From IMG/VR virus record IMGVR_UViG_3300032157_000004, positions 1 to 64,000 of that record: a DNA stretch of 64,000 nt; one strand, 5' to 3'. The notes beneath the pieces were generated by a model. That model saw nothing but the letters and a program-made list of their open reading frames with translations. It ran no database searches and was not told where the DNA came from. The DNA is from a virus. This document shows, in pieces, positions 17,102 through 26,968 of the stretch (position 1 is its first letter; each line of letters starts with the position of its first letter). A program made the translations under genes and the position numbers.

Positions 17102-17357
17102 CTACGACTTCCTCCAACCCTTCTTCTTCGTCGTCCTCCTCTTGGGAACCAAGCTGATCGACAACAAAATCATAAAGCTGTGTAAATTCTTCAACATTGA
17201 GCAGAATACTCACTTCGGCGTTGCGGTCGCCCATGTGAATATCTCCATCTTCATCCACATAAATATCAAGTGGATAAAGATTTTCGTAACTTTCACCTGG
17301 CTCATCAGTGCGAGTCAGCGCCTCATCAATTCTCAGAACTATGTACGGTTTCGTCAT
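17082..17357 (-). CDS. Acidic hypothetical protein (91 aa)
   Basis: Start set at 17357 (MTKPYIVLRIDEAL), with AAGGAG upstream, inside the 3' end of the primase gene. Beta strands, then a Glu/Asp tail. Function unknown. Confidence 0.55.
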   Translation of the reverse strand: MTKPYIVLRIDEALTRTDEPGESYENLYPLDIYVDEDGDIHMGDRNAEVSILLNVEEFTQLYDFVVDQLGSQEEDDEEEGLEEVVDAEHNS

Positions 17358-19917
17358 TCTTTTCCGGCTCCTTTTCATCTTCAACATGCCCTGTGCCATT
17401 GGCAGTAATCACCAGCGGTGTGCTTGGAGCGACCACCAGCTTATCGACTGTGAATCTGTACTGGTTGACTTCCCTGCCGTTCTCTCTGTTTTTCCGAATT
17501 TCCATACCAAAATTTTTTACTAGCTGTGGCTCCAACACCTTGACGTGCATGGCAAGCGCCTGAACACTCGACCAGCGCCATTCCAGCTTGAGCATGTCGG
17601 CAAATTTTTTCGTGCGCGCATATAGCTCATTCATTGACCACCAATCAGTCTTACCTGCTGGAAGCGTCCTCAGCAATGCCGCCAGTGCCTCCACAAATGC
17701 GCTACTTTTCTCAAGCGTCTCTTTTTGTTGGTTGACCAGGCTACCCAACCCGCTCATCAACTCTTTGCCGTCCAGATAGGGTGCGTCTTTAATGCGCTCA
17801 CAAAACACCGCAAAGTCCGCCAACCTGATATCGTTGGGAGGTGTAACAACTGTGTTGGCTTTAAGTGAACTGATCGTTATATCAATATCTTCTAATAACC
17901 CTTTCCAGATTCCTTCAAAATTGTTGATTAGATCTGACTGCATCACTTCTTCAAGTTTGCGGCTGACCATCGGCCCCAAAAAAATCGGCAAAATTCTGGA
18001 GTAGACGGTTTCGTCGGCAAAGGGTAGCTTGGTTGCCGTCATTGTGACCCAGCAATTTGTTTTAAATTTTATTAAATTATTGGTCGTATGTAGCTGTCTT
18101 AGTTCGATCTGTAGCCCTGTTGCCACACGGTTGAGCATGTCAGGCAGAGAAGCCATGTCGGTTTTCTCTAGGTTGTCCAACACCAGATATCTGTGGTGTG
18201 TCAGAATCGCTCTCAGAGCATCCGGCTTGTCGTCACTTGGCGACGTAACCTCTGCGTTCCAACCCTCTTGAATCCTCAAAAGCCTTCGTGCCGTTGTCGT
18301 TTTGCCCAGTCCAGGTTCGGCTACGATGGTCAGGAGAGGTCGCACAGGCATGATTTCAGCAAAAAAAGTACACATAAAAAATGCCTTGACCAGTTGCATC
18401 TGCTGAAACGCCGACAGTCCCCCGCCGCCATCAGCAAAGTTTACATCGTCTACCAGATAGGGCCAGGGAGAGAGTGGCGCAACCGATAAATTATAAAGAT
18501 TTTCTAGGTGAAAAGAATCTTCCGCATTCTTGAATAAAATATTATCGATCTCGCCGTTGTAGACGACTCTCTTGATGGCCGGATCACCTTCTAAAATATA
18601 AATTTCTTTGCCACCTAAATTTATATATTCGTAAGTACCGTCCCAGTGTGACCTCTTTTTGACATAGACAATCCTGGCACGGTCGTAGGCCAGATGGCGG
18701 ATCGCTTCCATCACCTGTTTGCCGAATGATTCCGCTTGGTTAAGCCCATAGTGGTTGTGCAAGAATCTGATCCACGTCGGCGTGTCGAAGGTAAAGAGAT
18801 CATGGTCGGCGTTGCCGATCCAGTGCGTGTCATTCTCATCACGGACAATACGCCCATCTTCCATCAAATGCTGGATCACATTACCCGCTGCGCTTCTAAT
18901 TTTTAGAAAGACAGCGCCCTTGCCCAGCCTGATATTATCAATCTCTAAGAGAGCGTTAGAAGCGGCTCCGCGTCCTGCCAGTTCTGCCAATTTGTTGAGA
19001 TCGGCTGTCGTCATAAAGACAGCCAACCCGTTTAGCCCCAGAACACTCTCACCCGCATGGTACTTAGTAAAAGTAGAATCTACCGCTTTAAGCTGGTCGG
19101 CTAGACTGCCGCCGCCGCCAACATCGTGAATCTCAGTCACGATCTTGACGACTTCCTCTTTGACCCAACCGCAGATCGCTAAAGCCCCTGAGAAGCAGAG
19201 CGCCACATTATGCCGCTGCCCTGGATTCCAGTAAGGAACCATGAGGCTGATAATTTCTTTTTCAACAGCCAAGTCACCCTCAGACTCGACCGCCTCCGTC
19301 AGCGCCGCTAAGGTTGTCTTGTCGTCAAAACATTTTTCCGGATCAAGCGGAGCGCCTGTCTCCCACTCAGTCGTGTTGACAAAAAAACATTTATTTTTTG
19401 TGCCGTAGTGGATACCCAACGGAAGCCGGAGCAGGTTGCCGAACGGGTTTGTCTTGGTTGTTTCGCCTTGTTTGGGGAAAACCTCAACATGCACATCGCC
19501 CGACTTGGGTGCGCCTACAAGATCACGCACCCGATCCATCATCTTTTTAACAAGCTTGCCGGATTCTTTGTCGATAAAAAATAAATAAATATGGTATCCC
19601 TTTGAGCCGGAGAACTCGACATGAAAGGGAATATTTTTTGACGCCAGCCACAAGGCTAGTTTGTTAGCTAATTTTTTAGCTTCATCCAGCCCCAGCTTGC
19701 TGTCTACATCAAAAGCTGCCCAGCGCACCATGTCGCCGCCCTGGAGCGTGTACGCCCCCAGTGTGCGTACACCGTCCAGATGGTCGATCACATCGGCAAG
19801 ATCAGGTACTTCTTTTTTAGTCTTATAGCTGACACCGCCGCTGGCATCTAGTTCAGCTTCGGCATACGCTACTGCATTATCGTAAAAAATATCGTAAATA
19901 ATACGCTCAAGAGACAT
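17326..19917 (-). CDS. Primase-polymerase (AEP) fused to AAA/SF3-type helicase
   Basis: An 863-residue replication protein. Residues 1-200: archaeo-eukaryotic primase/PrimPol core, with the metal-binding FDVDSK (about residue 70), SGSKGYHIYLFF, and LLRLPLGIHYG. Residues about 500-700: ATPase with Walker A AEPGLGKTT, Walker B YLVLDNLE and a polar Asn/Thr sensor. This one protein can supply primer synthesis and unwinding for phage DNA replication, next to the DNA polymerase and SSB-like genes. Confidence 0.85.
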   Translation of the reverse strand: MSLERIIYDIFYDNAVAYAEAELDASGGVSYKTKKEVPDLADVIDHLDGVRTLGAYTLQGGDMVRWAAFDVDSKLGLDEAKKLANKLALWLASKNIPFHVEFSGSKGYHIYLFFIDKESGKLVKKMMDRVRDLVGAPKSGDVHVEVFPKQGETTKTNPFGNLLRLPLGIHYGTKNKCFFVNTTEWETGAPLDPEKCFDDKTTLAALTEAVESEGDLAVEKEIISLMVPYWNPGQRHNVALCFSGALAICGWVKEEVVKIVTEIHDVGGGGSLADQLKAVDSTFTKYHAGESVLGLNGLAVFMTTADLNKLAELAGRGAASNALLEIDNIRLGKGAVFLKIRSAAGNVIQHLMEDGRIVRDENDTHWIGNADHDLFTFDTPTWIRFLHNHYGLNQAESFGKQVMEAIRHLAYDRARIVYVKKRSHWDGTYEYINLGGKEIYILEGDPAIKRVVYNGEIDNILFKNAEDSFHLENLYNLSVAPLSPWPYLVDDVNFADGGGGLSAFQQMQLVKAFFMCTFFAEIMPVRPLLTIVAEPGLGKTTTARRLLRIQEGWNAEVTSPSDDKPDALRAILTHHRYLVLDNLEKTDMASLPDMLNRVATGLQIELRQLHTTNNLIKFKTNCWVTMTATKLPFADETVYSRILPIFLGPMVSRKLEEVMQSDLINNFEGIWKGLLEDIDITISSLKANTVVTPPNDIRLADFAVFCERIKDAPYLDGKELMSGLGSLVNQQKETLEKSSAFVEALAALLRTLPAGKTDWWSMNELYARTKKFADMLKLEWRWSSVQALAMHVKVLEPQLVKNFGMEIRKNRENGREVNQYRFTVDKLVVAPSTPLVITANGTGHVEDEKEPEKNDETVHSSEN

Positions 19918-19929
19918 AGCAGACTCTTT

Positions 19930-20583
19930 CTAAGGATTTTCCCCATGTTCAAAACGAGCCGAACGAGCCGCTGCATACGCTCTATCTACACCTGAGTAAA
20001 ATGCTGGAAGATGTTTTGACCTAGTTTCTACTAGCCAGTGTTTCTTCTCGCCAGCATCTTCTGGATATATTTCCAATAAATTTGCTAAAAGACTATCTTC
20101 AACGACACTGATCATTTGATGATACTGGGGAGTGGGCGCAAACATAAACCAACTTCTCCACAGTCCTTTAGAATGCTGAATAATTGGGTGAAAATGTGTT
20201 AGCCCTTGCCCTGGCTCTGGTATAGAGCCTAACAGCATCCATCCCGCATTACTAGACCCAAAAGAGTCAGCAAACCCAGGCAAAACCCCTCCCCAATCAT
20301 GTATATCTGTCCAGTAATCTTTATTGTCTGATAATTCAGTAGGATTGCCTTTTACTTCTACAAAAAGATCAGTTGGCGTATCTTCCGGTCGCCATAAATC
20401 TTTTTTTGGGAAATAGAGTCTAAAGTCAGGAAGATAATATCCGTATCGACTTTTGTAGCCTTCTTCTTCATATCTCCAGGCTATTCCTAACGTTTCAAAA
20501 AACACAGCCCAACGTGCTTCTAATCTGGAACGAAAACGATAGCCTTTGTAGACTGTTTCAATTGCCTGTATCGTCGCTGTCAT
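19930..20583 (-). CDS. PD-(D/E)XK-type phage endonuclease-like protein
   Basis: A 217-residue protein. N-terminal pattern YKGYRFRSRLEARWAVFF, then YLPDFRL and FVEVKG: the Glu, Asp and ExK of a restriction-endonuclease-like fold, as in many phage nucleases of the very-short-patch/homing type. The C-terminal half is not recognised. Its start overlaps the stop of the polymerase gene by 4 bp, implying a role in replication or repair. Confidence 0.7.
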   Translation of the reverse strand: MTATIQAIETVYKGYRFRSRLEARWAVFFETLGIAWRYEEEGYKSRYGYYLPDFRLYFPKKDLWRPEDTPTDLFVEVKGNPTELSDNKDYWTDIHDWGGVLPGFADSFGSSNAGWMLLGSIPEPGQGLTHFHPIIQHSKGLWRSWFMFAPTPQYHQMISVVEDSLLANLLEIYPEDAGEKKHWLVETRSKHLPAFYSGVDRAYAAARSARFEHGENP

Positions 20584-22589
20584 CCTACTGCCTCCCTTAC
20601 CAAGTAGTCTTTCCAGTTAATCTTAGAGATATCCAGTTCCGTCTTGTATTCGCCCAGCGTACCGTAGCTATCTCCGCACTCGATATCGGTTAAGAACGGC
20701 ACACCGAAAATATCTTCGCCTTCCATCACCCTAGCCAATACCGGAGGGGCAATCTCCATATATTCCTCTTTGATCTCAAAGAGTGCTTCGTCATGGATGA
20801 TGGAGATCAGATAGCCCCAATCCTGTGCCTCTAAAATTTTATTGGCACGCGTTAATACCACACTCAAAAAGTCACCAGCGCCGCCCTGGATGATGGCATT
20901 GATACCTTTGTAGGCGTCATCTTCATAAAGAGGAAACCAGTAGCGACCAGACCAGTAGCGAATGCCGCCATCGGCTGTGATCTGTTCGACAATCTTGGCA
21001 AACCAGGCCAACAGCAATGGGAAAGTCGAGAAAAAAGCATCGCGTACCTCTTGAGCGTCGGCTTCAATTTCTAATTTTTCAAAATATTCTTGTAAAGACT
21101 CGACCGACATGCCATAGCTCAGACCAAAGACTGTGGCTTTCGACCAATCTCTATGTTTCTTGTTCTCATCTGGCCCGCAGTCGCCCCAAATACGAATCGC
21201 AATCGACAGGTGGATATCCTTACGCTTTGCCATGTAGTCCAACAATGTCGGCTCTTGCGACAGAATAGCTAACAGCCTAGCCTCTTGTTGTTTGTGGTCG
21301 ATGGACACCATCTTGTAGCCAGGACGCACCGTGAGCGACTGGCGCAAGTTGTAGCTGCCCTTGCGCTCTACACCTCCCGTATAGGACGATTCTAGGTCGT
21401 ATTTGCGATATTTAGCTGCTAGTTGCTGTAGATTAGGATCAGAGCAGCTAAGACGCCCTGTGACGGCTCCTGTGGGGTTGAAGGAGGCATGTAGGTTGCC
21501 GTGTCTGTCTCTCAAAATTAAATATTTTTCGGCGTACTCTTTGAGCTTGACTGTCTCTCGGAGGACAATAATCTCTTTGCGTGCGGGATGTTTGGTTTTG
21601 AGCAGGATCGGCGTACCTGTGCATGTGCCTGTGTACATCTTGGCGGCTGCATTTTTTGATCCTGGTGGGAACGGACTGATGGGCATATCGATCCCTAAAT
21701 CTTCATAGATAGCTTTGGATAGCTGTTTGGAAGATCGCCAGTCTACTTCTTTACCCAGCACATCATAGAGTTCTTCTTGCAGTTCACCGATGTTCTTATT
21801 GAACTCAGTGATAGCGGTATGACAAAATTTTTCTTCGAGACGGATTCCCCGCCACTCTATTTTCTGTAGTAGCCTTAGATACTCCATCTGACCCTTGACC
21901 ATGCCCATCAAATCCATCTCACGGATCTTCGGCATGAGGACTTGGGCCAGTTGATACGTCACCACACAGTCATTTGTACAATAATCCTCTAAAATTTTTT
22001 CTCCCCACATCCAGGGCTTTTTATTAAATTTTTTATCGGCCTTGCTGATGTGATCTCGTTTGCTGACTCCAGCCAGAAACTCAGCTTCGGCGGCTTCAAG
22101 AGATTTCAGTAAATTAGAGTCGATGAGATGTGTGAGGATAGCCGTGTCGAGTATTTTACAAGGAAGCTCCCACAATCTCAAACCCAAAAAATGAGCATCA
22201 AATTTCAGATTGTGACCCACTAAAACCGTCTTGGGGTTCTGGCAGATCGCTTGGACTGCCGACAAGAAATGAGTAGCCCGAATCGGCTCTGGAATCGCAT
22301 AAGTCTCCTGGTCGGGAACATAGGTCACATCTTTAATCTTGCGACCCCGTTTCGACTTGGAATAGTCCATTGTCCCATTCCATTCCTCACGCTTCTTAGG
22401 CTTGCCGTAGTCAGCCATTTGGTAGGAACAGGTATGGGCATAGCCGGAGATACCTGCCGCCTCACAATGGATGCCAATGCCGATCAACTGGTCGGAGTAC
22501 CAGTGCAAGCCTGTCGTTTCCGTGTCGATGGCAAGAATCTCGCCTTCACACGCCAAGATATCTTCTCTAAGTAGCTTGGTCATTGGCAA
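20580..22589 (-). CDS. Family A DNA polymerase with 3'-5' exonuclease
   Basis: A 669-residue polymerase. Exo motifs: AIDTETTGLH, VGHNLKFDAHFL, and YCTNDCVVT. Polymerase motif A SIDHKQQEARLLA, motif B DWSKATVFGLSYG, motif C IIHDEALFE. No 5'-3' exonuclease domain, as usual for phage enzymes. Motif A has HKQQE where DYSQIE is common. It replicates the phage genome together with the PrimPol-helicase downstream. Confidence 0.93.
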   Translation of the reverse strand: MPMTKLLREDILACEGEILAIDTETTGLHWYSDQLIGIGIHCEAAGISGYAHTCSYQMADYGKPKKREEWNGTMDYSKSKRGRKIKDVTYVPDQETYAIPEPIRATHFLSAVQAICQNPKTVLVGHNLKFDAHFLGLRLWELPCKILDTAILTHLIDSNLLKSLEAAEAEFLAGVSKRDHISKADKKFNKKPWMWGEKILEDYCTNDCVVTYQLAQVLMPKIREMDLMGMVKGQMEYLRLLQKIEWRGIRLEEKFCHTAITEFNKNIGELQEELYDVLGKEVDWRSSKQLSKAIYEDLGIDMPISPFPPGSKNAAAKMYTGTCTGTPILLKTKHPARKEIIVLRETVKLKEYAEKYLILRDRHGNLHASFNPTGAVTGRLSCSDPNLQQLAAKYRKYDLESSYTGGVERKGSYNLRQSLTVRPGYKMVSIDHKQQEARLLAILSQEPTLLDYMAKRKDIHLSIAIRIWGDCGPDENKKHRDWSKATVFGLSYGMSVESLQEYFEKLEIEADAQEVRDAFFSTFPLLLAWFAKIVEQITADGGIRYWSGRYWFPLYEDDAYKGINAIIQGGAGDFLSVVLTRANKILEAQDWGYLISIIHDEALFEIKEEYMEIAPPVLARVMEGEDIFGVPFLTDIECGDSYGTLGEYKTELDISKINWKDYLVREAVG

Positions 22590-22860
22590 TCTCAGTATTT
22601 CGGAAAATAATAAGCGGCGTCACTGTCCAGCCCCACTGTCGCATCGTTGCCAACGTAGCGAATGGGCCACAACCGTCTAAGTAGCCTTCGCTGTTTAGCC
22701 AATGCACTCTAATTTTTTTACCAAGTTCGTCGTCGTCTCTCTCAAATAGAAACCACTCACCTTCGACTCTAGCCGCCTTACGCTGCAAAAATCTTTCATA
22801 AATTTTTTGCATGTCGTCATGGGTTGCCGGAGGAATGTCTTTATCTTTTGGTGTTTCCAT
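22567..22860 (-). CDS. Hypothetical protein (97 aa)
   Basis: Overlaps the polymerase gene by 23 bp and the RuvC-like gene by 20 bp. N-terminal helix, then strands (WFLFERDDD, KKIRVHWL). Function unknown. Confidence 0.6.
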   Translation of the reverse strand: METPKDKDIPPATHDDMQKIYERFLQRKAARVEGEWFLFERDDDELGKKIRVHWLNSEGYLDGCGPFATLATMRQWGWTVTPLIIFRNTEIANDQAT

Positions 22861-23227
22861 CGGTTTTTCTCGCTTCGTTTTCTATCCACCAGCTTGCCAT
22901 CGTTGCCGCATCTCTGGCATGGACGCCAGGAATCTCCACTCTGGCGATTAAATTTTTCCAGCGTACAGGCTGAATTTTTTCAACCCGATAGCCCGCCGTC
23001 TTAAACCAGCTTTCGATGTGGTTGACGAGAGCCACTTGGTTGAGATTGGGCTGGCCCAACGGGTAATCTTCGATGATTACCACATCGGGCTTGGAGATCA
23101 GCACCAGATGGTTGAGAAAGCCGTTGCCGTAAATTTTTTCGTGCTGCACCGTCATCGTCAACTCAACCGCATCAGTCAGGACAGCGATACCTGTCCATGA
23201 CCCAGGATCGATACTAAGAACCCGCAT
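22841..23227 (-). CDS. RuvC-like Holliday junction resolvase
   Basis: A 128-residue RNase H-fold protein with the RuvC acidic set: D7 in LSIDPG, E53 in VVIIEDYP, and D106 in HARDAATM. Resolves or cuts branched DNA during recombination and packaging. Lies in the replication block. Confidence 0.8.
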   Translation of the reverse strand: MRVLSIDPGSWTGIAVLTDAVELTMTVQHEKIYGNGFLNHLVLISKPDVVIIEDYPLGQPNLNQVALVNHIESWFKTAGYRVEKIQPVRWKNLIARVEIPGVHARDAATMASWWIENEARKTDGNTKR

Positions 23228-23232
23228 CAGAC

Positions 23233-23457
23233 TTATCTCCTTAGTGTGTCATCGTCCAGAAAAACAGCGCACTCAGCAGGGGTATTTTCTTTCAGACACT
23301 CGACTGTCAACTTTGCATTTTCTTCGGCAATCCGCATCGTACATTCGCTAACCAAAAGAACAATACAAACTAATGTGATACAGACTGCTACCGCCCCCAT
23401 AAGCTCCTGGCTAAAGTTAGACCAGAAACTTTTCTCCTCAACTTCATTTTCTTCCAT
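23233..23457 (-). CDS. Small membrane protein (74 aa)
   Basis: A single transmembrane segment (MGAVAVCITLVCIVLLVSEC) between acidic ends. Leader AGAGAAAAT. Function unknown. Confidence 0.6.
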   Translation of the reverse strand: MEENEVEEKSFWSNFSQELMGAVAVCITLVCIVLLVSECTMRIAEENAKLTVECLKENTPAECAVFLDDDTLRR

Positions 23458-23486
23458 TATTATTTTCTCTCTTAAAATTTTCTGTT

Positions 23487-23523
23487 CCTGCCAAGAAAAT
23501 AAAAAATTTATTTTCTTGGCAGG
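23487..23523. terminator. Long perfect hairpin
   Basis: A 15-bp stem CCTGCCAAGAAAATA and its complement with a short AT loop, between the SSB-like and membrane-protein genes. Probably limits readthrough. Confidence 0.6.
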
Positions 23524-23575
23524 TCTAGGGATGTCCTAAGTAAACTACCAGGGAGGCATCAGGACAGGCATCAAA

Positions 23576-24136
23576 TTAGAGCGGAAAACTCTCGTCGCTG
23601 CTCAACTCATCCGGTGCAGGTCGGCGCTTGCGGCCCTGTGCAGCCGCCTCTTGTGGTTGGCTGGCGCTGCGTGCCGGAGCCGCTACGGGCGCAACATCAA
23701 AATCGTCTGAGTTGCCATCGGCGTTGCTGTCGGAGCCAAAGTCATCTACAGAGCCGTTCTGCTCAATCATCTTGGCGCGGCCCGCATCGTTCGTGAAATA
23801 GCCTTTGATCTTGTTCTGGTCTGCGCCGTTGTATTCTTCAATGCTGATACGGGCATAGCACTTCTTACCCTTATAGAAGCGGTAGTCGAACTCTTTGCCC
23901 TCTGGAATTTCTAGGGCTGAATTGAGGTTGTCGAACTTCCACTGGGTTTCCGGCGTAAAGACCAGATGGTCATTGAACAACTTACCGATAGGCTTGCCGT
24001 TAGCAATAGCAGCAATGGAGAGAGTGATCATGTCGTTGCCGCTCTTGGACGTACCCTCTTTGGAGTCCACAATGGCAATCTGGTAGATACCCTCTGCGAG
24101 AATACTGGAACCTCTTGAAACGATCTTACGTGGCAT
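23576..24136 (-). CDS. SSB-like / DUF669-type single-strand DNA-binding protein
   Basis: A 186-residue protein. Residues 1-125 fit the OB-fold of phage DUF669-type proteins (GIYQIAIVDSKEGTSKSGND and KGYFTNDAG). It ends in a disordered Ala/Gln/Asp region and an acidic tip DESFPL, like the partner-binding tip of SSB. Directly upstream of the RuvC-like gene and downstream of the RecA-like gene. Confidence 0.7.
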   Translation of the reverse strand: MPRKIVSRGSSILAEGIYQIAIVDSKEGTSKSGNDMITLSIAAIANGKPIGKLFNDHLVFTPETQWKFDNLNSALEIPEGKEFDYRFYKGKKCYARISIEEYNGADQNKIKGYFTNDAGRAKMIEQNGSVDDFGSDSNADGNSDDFDVAPVAAPARSASQPQEAAAQGRKRRPAPDELSSDESFPL

Positions 24137-24160
24137 AAAAATTTTCTCCTCTTGAAAAAT

Positions 24161-25069
24161 TTATTCGGGAACTGCCGTGCCATCTTGAAACACTTGAATG
24201 TGCTTAATCAGGCTGTCATAGTGATTGGGAAACTCTCTGGCGGTTGTCTTGAGTCGGTCTTTGCCCATGTAGCCCGTTGTCATTTTGAATGACGACATAT
24301 GCTGATCCGGCTGGTTGCTGCCCATCTTCTTAGGATAGAGATAGCCGATCATGTCTGTCATTCTTTGTACGTCCGGCCCTACCTGGCGACCGACAAACTT
24401 GGGAATGATCTGCGTTTCCTCATCGCCCACTTCCTTTGGCGTTGCCGCCGCCGTAAATACGATATGGAAAGGGAGTCGCAGAAACAAACGTAATACCCTG
24501 GCAAAGTCACGATTAGCCTTGCCGTAATCTGCCAGCGTCAACTGGTCGTTGTACTGGCGCTTGACTTTGGTGTAGCGAGACACAACATTCTGTGTGATAT
24601 GTGTCTGTAGCTCATTGAGCGAGTCGATAACGATAGTTTTAACCGGAAACGGTCTGGAAGTATCCTTGAGCCGTTCCACGATCTTGTAGTAGAACTCGAC
24701 AATCTGACTGTAGTCCGTAATATCTCTCTGTGGATTGGCTGGATAACGCCACACATCACCCACCAAGAGAGTCGAATGCATCCCACCCTCTAAGTCGAGA
24801 AAGAGAGGCTTGGGAAAAGTCGCCGCCATCGTTGTCTTGCCTGTGCCGGATACCCCATAGAGAAGGCACTTGAGACGCAGCTTAGAAGCCACCGCATCTT
24901 TATTCCAGACACCGAAAAATTCTGCATCTTCCGGCTCGGCATCTTCTAGCTCAGGCACTTCTTCGATATCAGCGCCTTCTTCATATTCCTCAAACTCATC
25001 ATCAGCCTGGTCATCAACCTGATCGTCGGTCACTTCTTCATCTTCGACTTCTTGTACTCGGTCACTCAT
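24161..25069 (-). CDS. RecA/Sak4-like ATPase
   Basis: A 302-residue protein. The first 50 residues are mostly Glu and Asp; then Walker A YGVSGTGKTT (72-80), LFLDLEGG, and Walker B TIVIDSLNE. This is the layout of Sak4-type single-strand annealing ATPases, often beside an SSB-like gene, as here. Promotes phage recombination. Confidence 0.75.
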   Translation of the reverse strand: MSDRVQEVEDEEVTDDQVDDQADDEFEEYEEGADIEEVPELEDAEPEDAEFFGVWNKDAVASKLRLKCLLYGVSGTGKTTMAATFPKPLFLDLEGGMHSTLLVGDVWRYPANPQRDITDYSQIVEFYYKIVERLKDTSRPFPVKTIVIDSLNELQTHITQNVVSRYTKVKRQYNDQLTLADYGKANRDFARVLRLFLRLPFHIVFTAAATPKEVGDEETQIIPKFVGRQVGPDVQRMTDMIGYLYPKKMGSNQPDQHMSSFKMTTGYMGKDRLKTTAREFPNHYDSLIKHIQVFQDGTAVPE

Positions 25070-25070
25070 G

Positions 25071-25814
25071 TTAAGCCTTCTTAGTCTGATATGGACTGTC
25101 TACGCATTGACGATAGAACCCACAGTCCCAACAACAATCTTTTGTCCAGTTAGGATAAATTTCTAATTTTTTCTTGTCTGCTTTTTTAATCTCCTTGACC
25201 TGGGGAACCAGACTGTCCAAATAGGCTTTGATAAAATATTTCTGTCTGGTTGCCGTCGCTCGTACTGTAATTTTTTCTGTGTTGCCTGTCTCCAGGTTGA
25301 CAATGTTGTAAATCAACCCGAAAACCTCTATGCCTAGAAGATGGGCCAGCGCCAGATAGTGAGACACTTGGCTATCCACTTCCAGGTTGGAAGTCTGGTG
25401 AGATTTTTGAAATTTGTGATCGACAATATAATTTTTTCCCTGTTTGTTGACCAGCAAGTCCCAAATACCCATCAACTTGATCCCGTTGTAGCTGGCTTCG
25501 ACCGTGCGCTCTACCGCCAATACTTTCCACTGGTCGTAGATGTTGGCCCAGTTAAAGTAGCGCACAAGGATATGGTCTAGCTCATGCATTCTTTTGATAG
25601 CATCGTCAGTCTGCGGCGCATAATCGACCCAGGCTGCTCCCGCTGCTTCTTTGATCGTGCTGCCGGAGTAAAATTTAGCCAGCGCCACATGCGCCGCATG
25701 ACCCCTTTGTAGAGCTAAAGAGTCCTTTTGCGGGACAGGATCGACATAAGTTAAGTGGTACTTCAACCTACACCGTCTAAAGGTGGTCAAGCGCGTATTG
25801 GAATAACTGGTCAT
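25071..25814 (-). CDS. Cas4/RecB-like PD-(D/E)XK nuclease with Fe-S Cys set
   Basis: A 247-residue exonuclease-like protein: RGHAAHVAL helix, GIWDLLV (Asp), YIVDHKFQ (DxK), SQVSHYLAL helix. C15 plus CCWDCGFYRQC near the end can bind a 4Fe-4S cluster as in Cas4/AddB. No CRISPR genes are nearby, so a role in processing phage DNA ends with the Sak4-like ATPase is more likely. Start codon overlaps the leader of the gene upstream. Confidence 0.8.
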   Translation of the reverse strand: MTSYSNTRLTTFRRCRLKYHLTYVDPVPQKDSLALQRGHAAHVALAKFYSGSTIKEAAGAAWVDYAPQTDDAIKRMHELDHILVRYFNWANIYDQWKVLAVERTVEASYNGIKLMGIWDLLVNKQGKNYIVDHKFQKSHQTSNLEVDSQVSHYLALAHLLGIEVFGLIYNIVNLETGNTEKITVRATATRQKYFIKAYLDSLVPQVKEIKKADKKKLEIYPNWTKDCCWDCGFYRQCVDSPYQTKKA

Positions 25815-25820
25815 TTTCTC

Positions 25821-26069
25821 TTAGGTTTTCTGTTGTAGCTCTGCCAACAGTCCAAAAATTGCAACTGCTACATCGGTCAGATCGGTAATTGGAATCTTCA
25901 ATATCTCATCTATACCGATAGCTAAGACCATCACCGCAAAACCCACACGGTTAATTTTTTCTTCATCTCCCGAATTGTTAGCTTCAGTTACCATGTAGAG
26001 TAAGTTTGTCGTAAAGATATCTGTGTCTACAAAGTAACTTTTTTCCTTAACAACTACTCTTTTGTTCAT
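25821..26069 (-). CDS. Hypothetical protein (82 aa)
   Basis: Helical protein with hydrophobic stretches but no clear transmembrane segment. Overlaps the upstream gene by 4 bp. Function unknown. Confidence 0.55.
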   Translation of the reverse strand: MNKRVVVKEKSYFVDTDIFTTNLLYMVTEANNSGDEEKINRVGFAVMVLAIGIDEILKIPITDLTDVAVAIFGLLAELQQKT

Positions 26070-26560
26070 CGTGTTCTGATCTCATGTGTCTCTATCGCCG
26101 GATCAAGGAACACTTCGTAAAAAATATAATTGGGATTAAGAAACACCGCCACCGCATAACTCTGGTAGGGCTTGGCTTTCTGCAACACCTTCTGCGTGAT
26201 GATAGTGCCAGTCAAAAAGGTGTCGATAGAGCGTCCCGCCATCACGATCACATCCTTGTCGGAGTCGTAGTCTTTCAAACCTTCGACCAGTTTCATCCGT
26301 GTGTTGTTGATGTGGTCGCTCAAGCCGTCCGTCACCATGATAATGTTTTCACAGAAAGGTTTGAGTGACGAGAAATCGTAGGCCACCTTGAACACATAGG
26401 CGTTGCGAAACGGTTTCTTGGCATCCTGGTCAAAGATGCGCTCATGCAATGCTTGACGACGTTCATGGCTGCGCCGTCTATCTTCATCTGTGTAAACTCT
26501 TGGCGGAGGAGCAATCGTGCCAGTTTCCCCGTCAAATTCGTTGTTGTAATTTCTACCCAT
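26066..26560 (-). CDS. Hypothetical protein (164 aa)
   Basis: Start set at the ATG at 26560, which has TTGGAG at proper spacing; an in-frame TTG 12 bases upstream is less likely. N-terminal third charged, C-terminal two-thirds alpha/beta with IIMVTDGLSDH and DVIVMAGRS, perhaps a nucleotide-binding fold. Not recognised. Confidence 0.6.
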   Translation of the reverse strand: MGRNYNNEFDGETGTIAPPPRVYTDEDRRRSHERRQALHERIFDQDAKKPFRNAYVFKVAYDFSSLKPFCENIIMVTDGLSDHINNTRMKLVEGLKDYDSDKDVIVMAGRSIDTFLTGTIITQKVLQKAKPYQSYAVAVFLNPNYIFYEVFLDPAIETHEIRTR

Positions 26561-26578
26561 GTCACACTCCAACTTCTA

Positions 26579-26968
26579 CTAAATATTTAAAATTTCGTCG
26601 GTGAGAGGAAAATTTTCTTTGCTGAGATTACGCACATACTTAGGAACATTTAACTCCTCACAGATCCCAATCATGTTGCTCGTGCCTGGACTTGAACCGT
26701 CCCACACTATGATAGCACCATCTATATAAATTGCCATCTCACGGTTGCGAATTGATCCTGCTGACTTACCGTAACGTGTCCAGTTGGCGTAAAAAGGAGT
26801 CATCAAAATGCCATGCTCTTTGGCCCACTTCACGCCCAGTCTGTCTACGCCTGGAGCCATGCCGCTAACGACTTCCGTAATCAGCTTTTCATAGCCGCTC
26901 AAAACTACAGTCTCGCAGACAAGTTCATAACTGTTGACGGTTCGGCTACCTAAGATAGCAATCTTCAT
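26579..26968 (-). CDS. SLOG-superfamily (DUF2493/YspA-like) protein
   Basis: A 129-residue Rossmann-like protein: KIAILGSRTV, VVSGMAPGVDRLG, YGKSAGSIRNREMA, VWDGSSPGT. SLOG proteins bind nucleotides or related ligands and occur in DprA, LOG and bacterial conflict systems. Start at 26968 gives an ATGA overlap with the upstream gene. Exact ligand unknown. Confidence 0.75.
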   Translation of the reverse strand: MKIAILGSRTVNSYELVCETVVLSGYEKLITEVVSGMAPGVDRLGVKWAKEHGILMTPFYANWTRYGKSAGSIRNREMAIYIDGAIIVWDGSSPGTSNMIGICEELNVPKYVRNLSKENFPLTDEILNI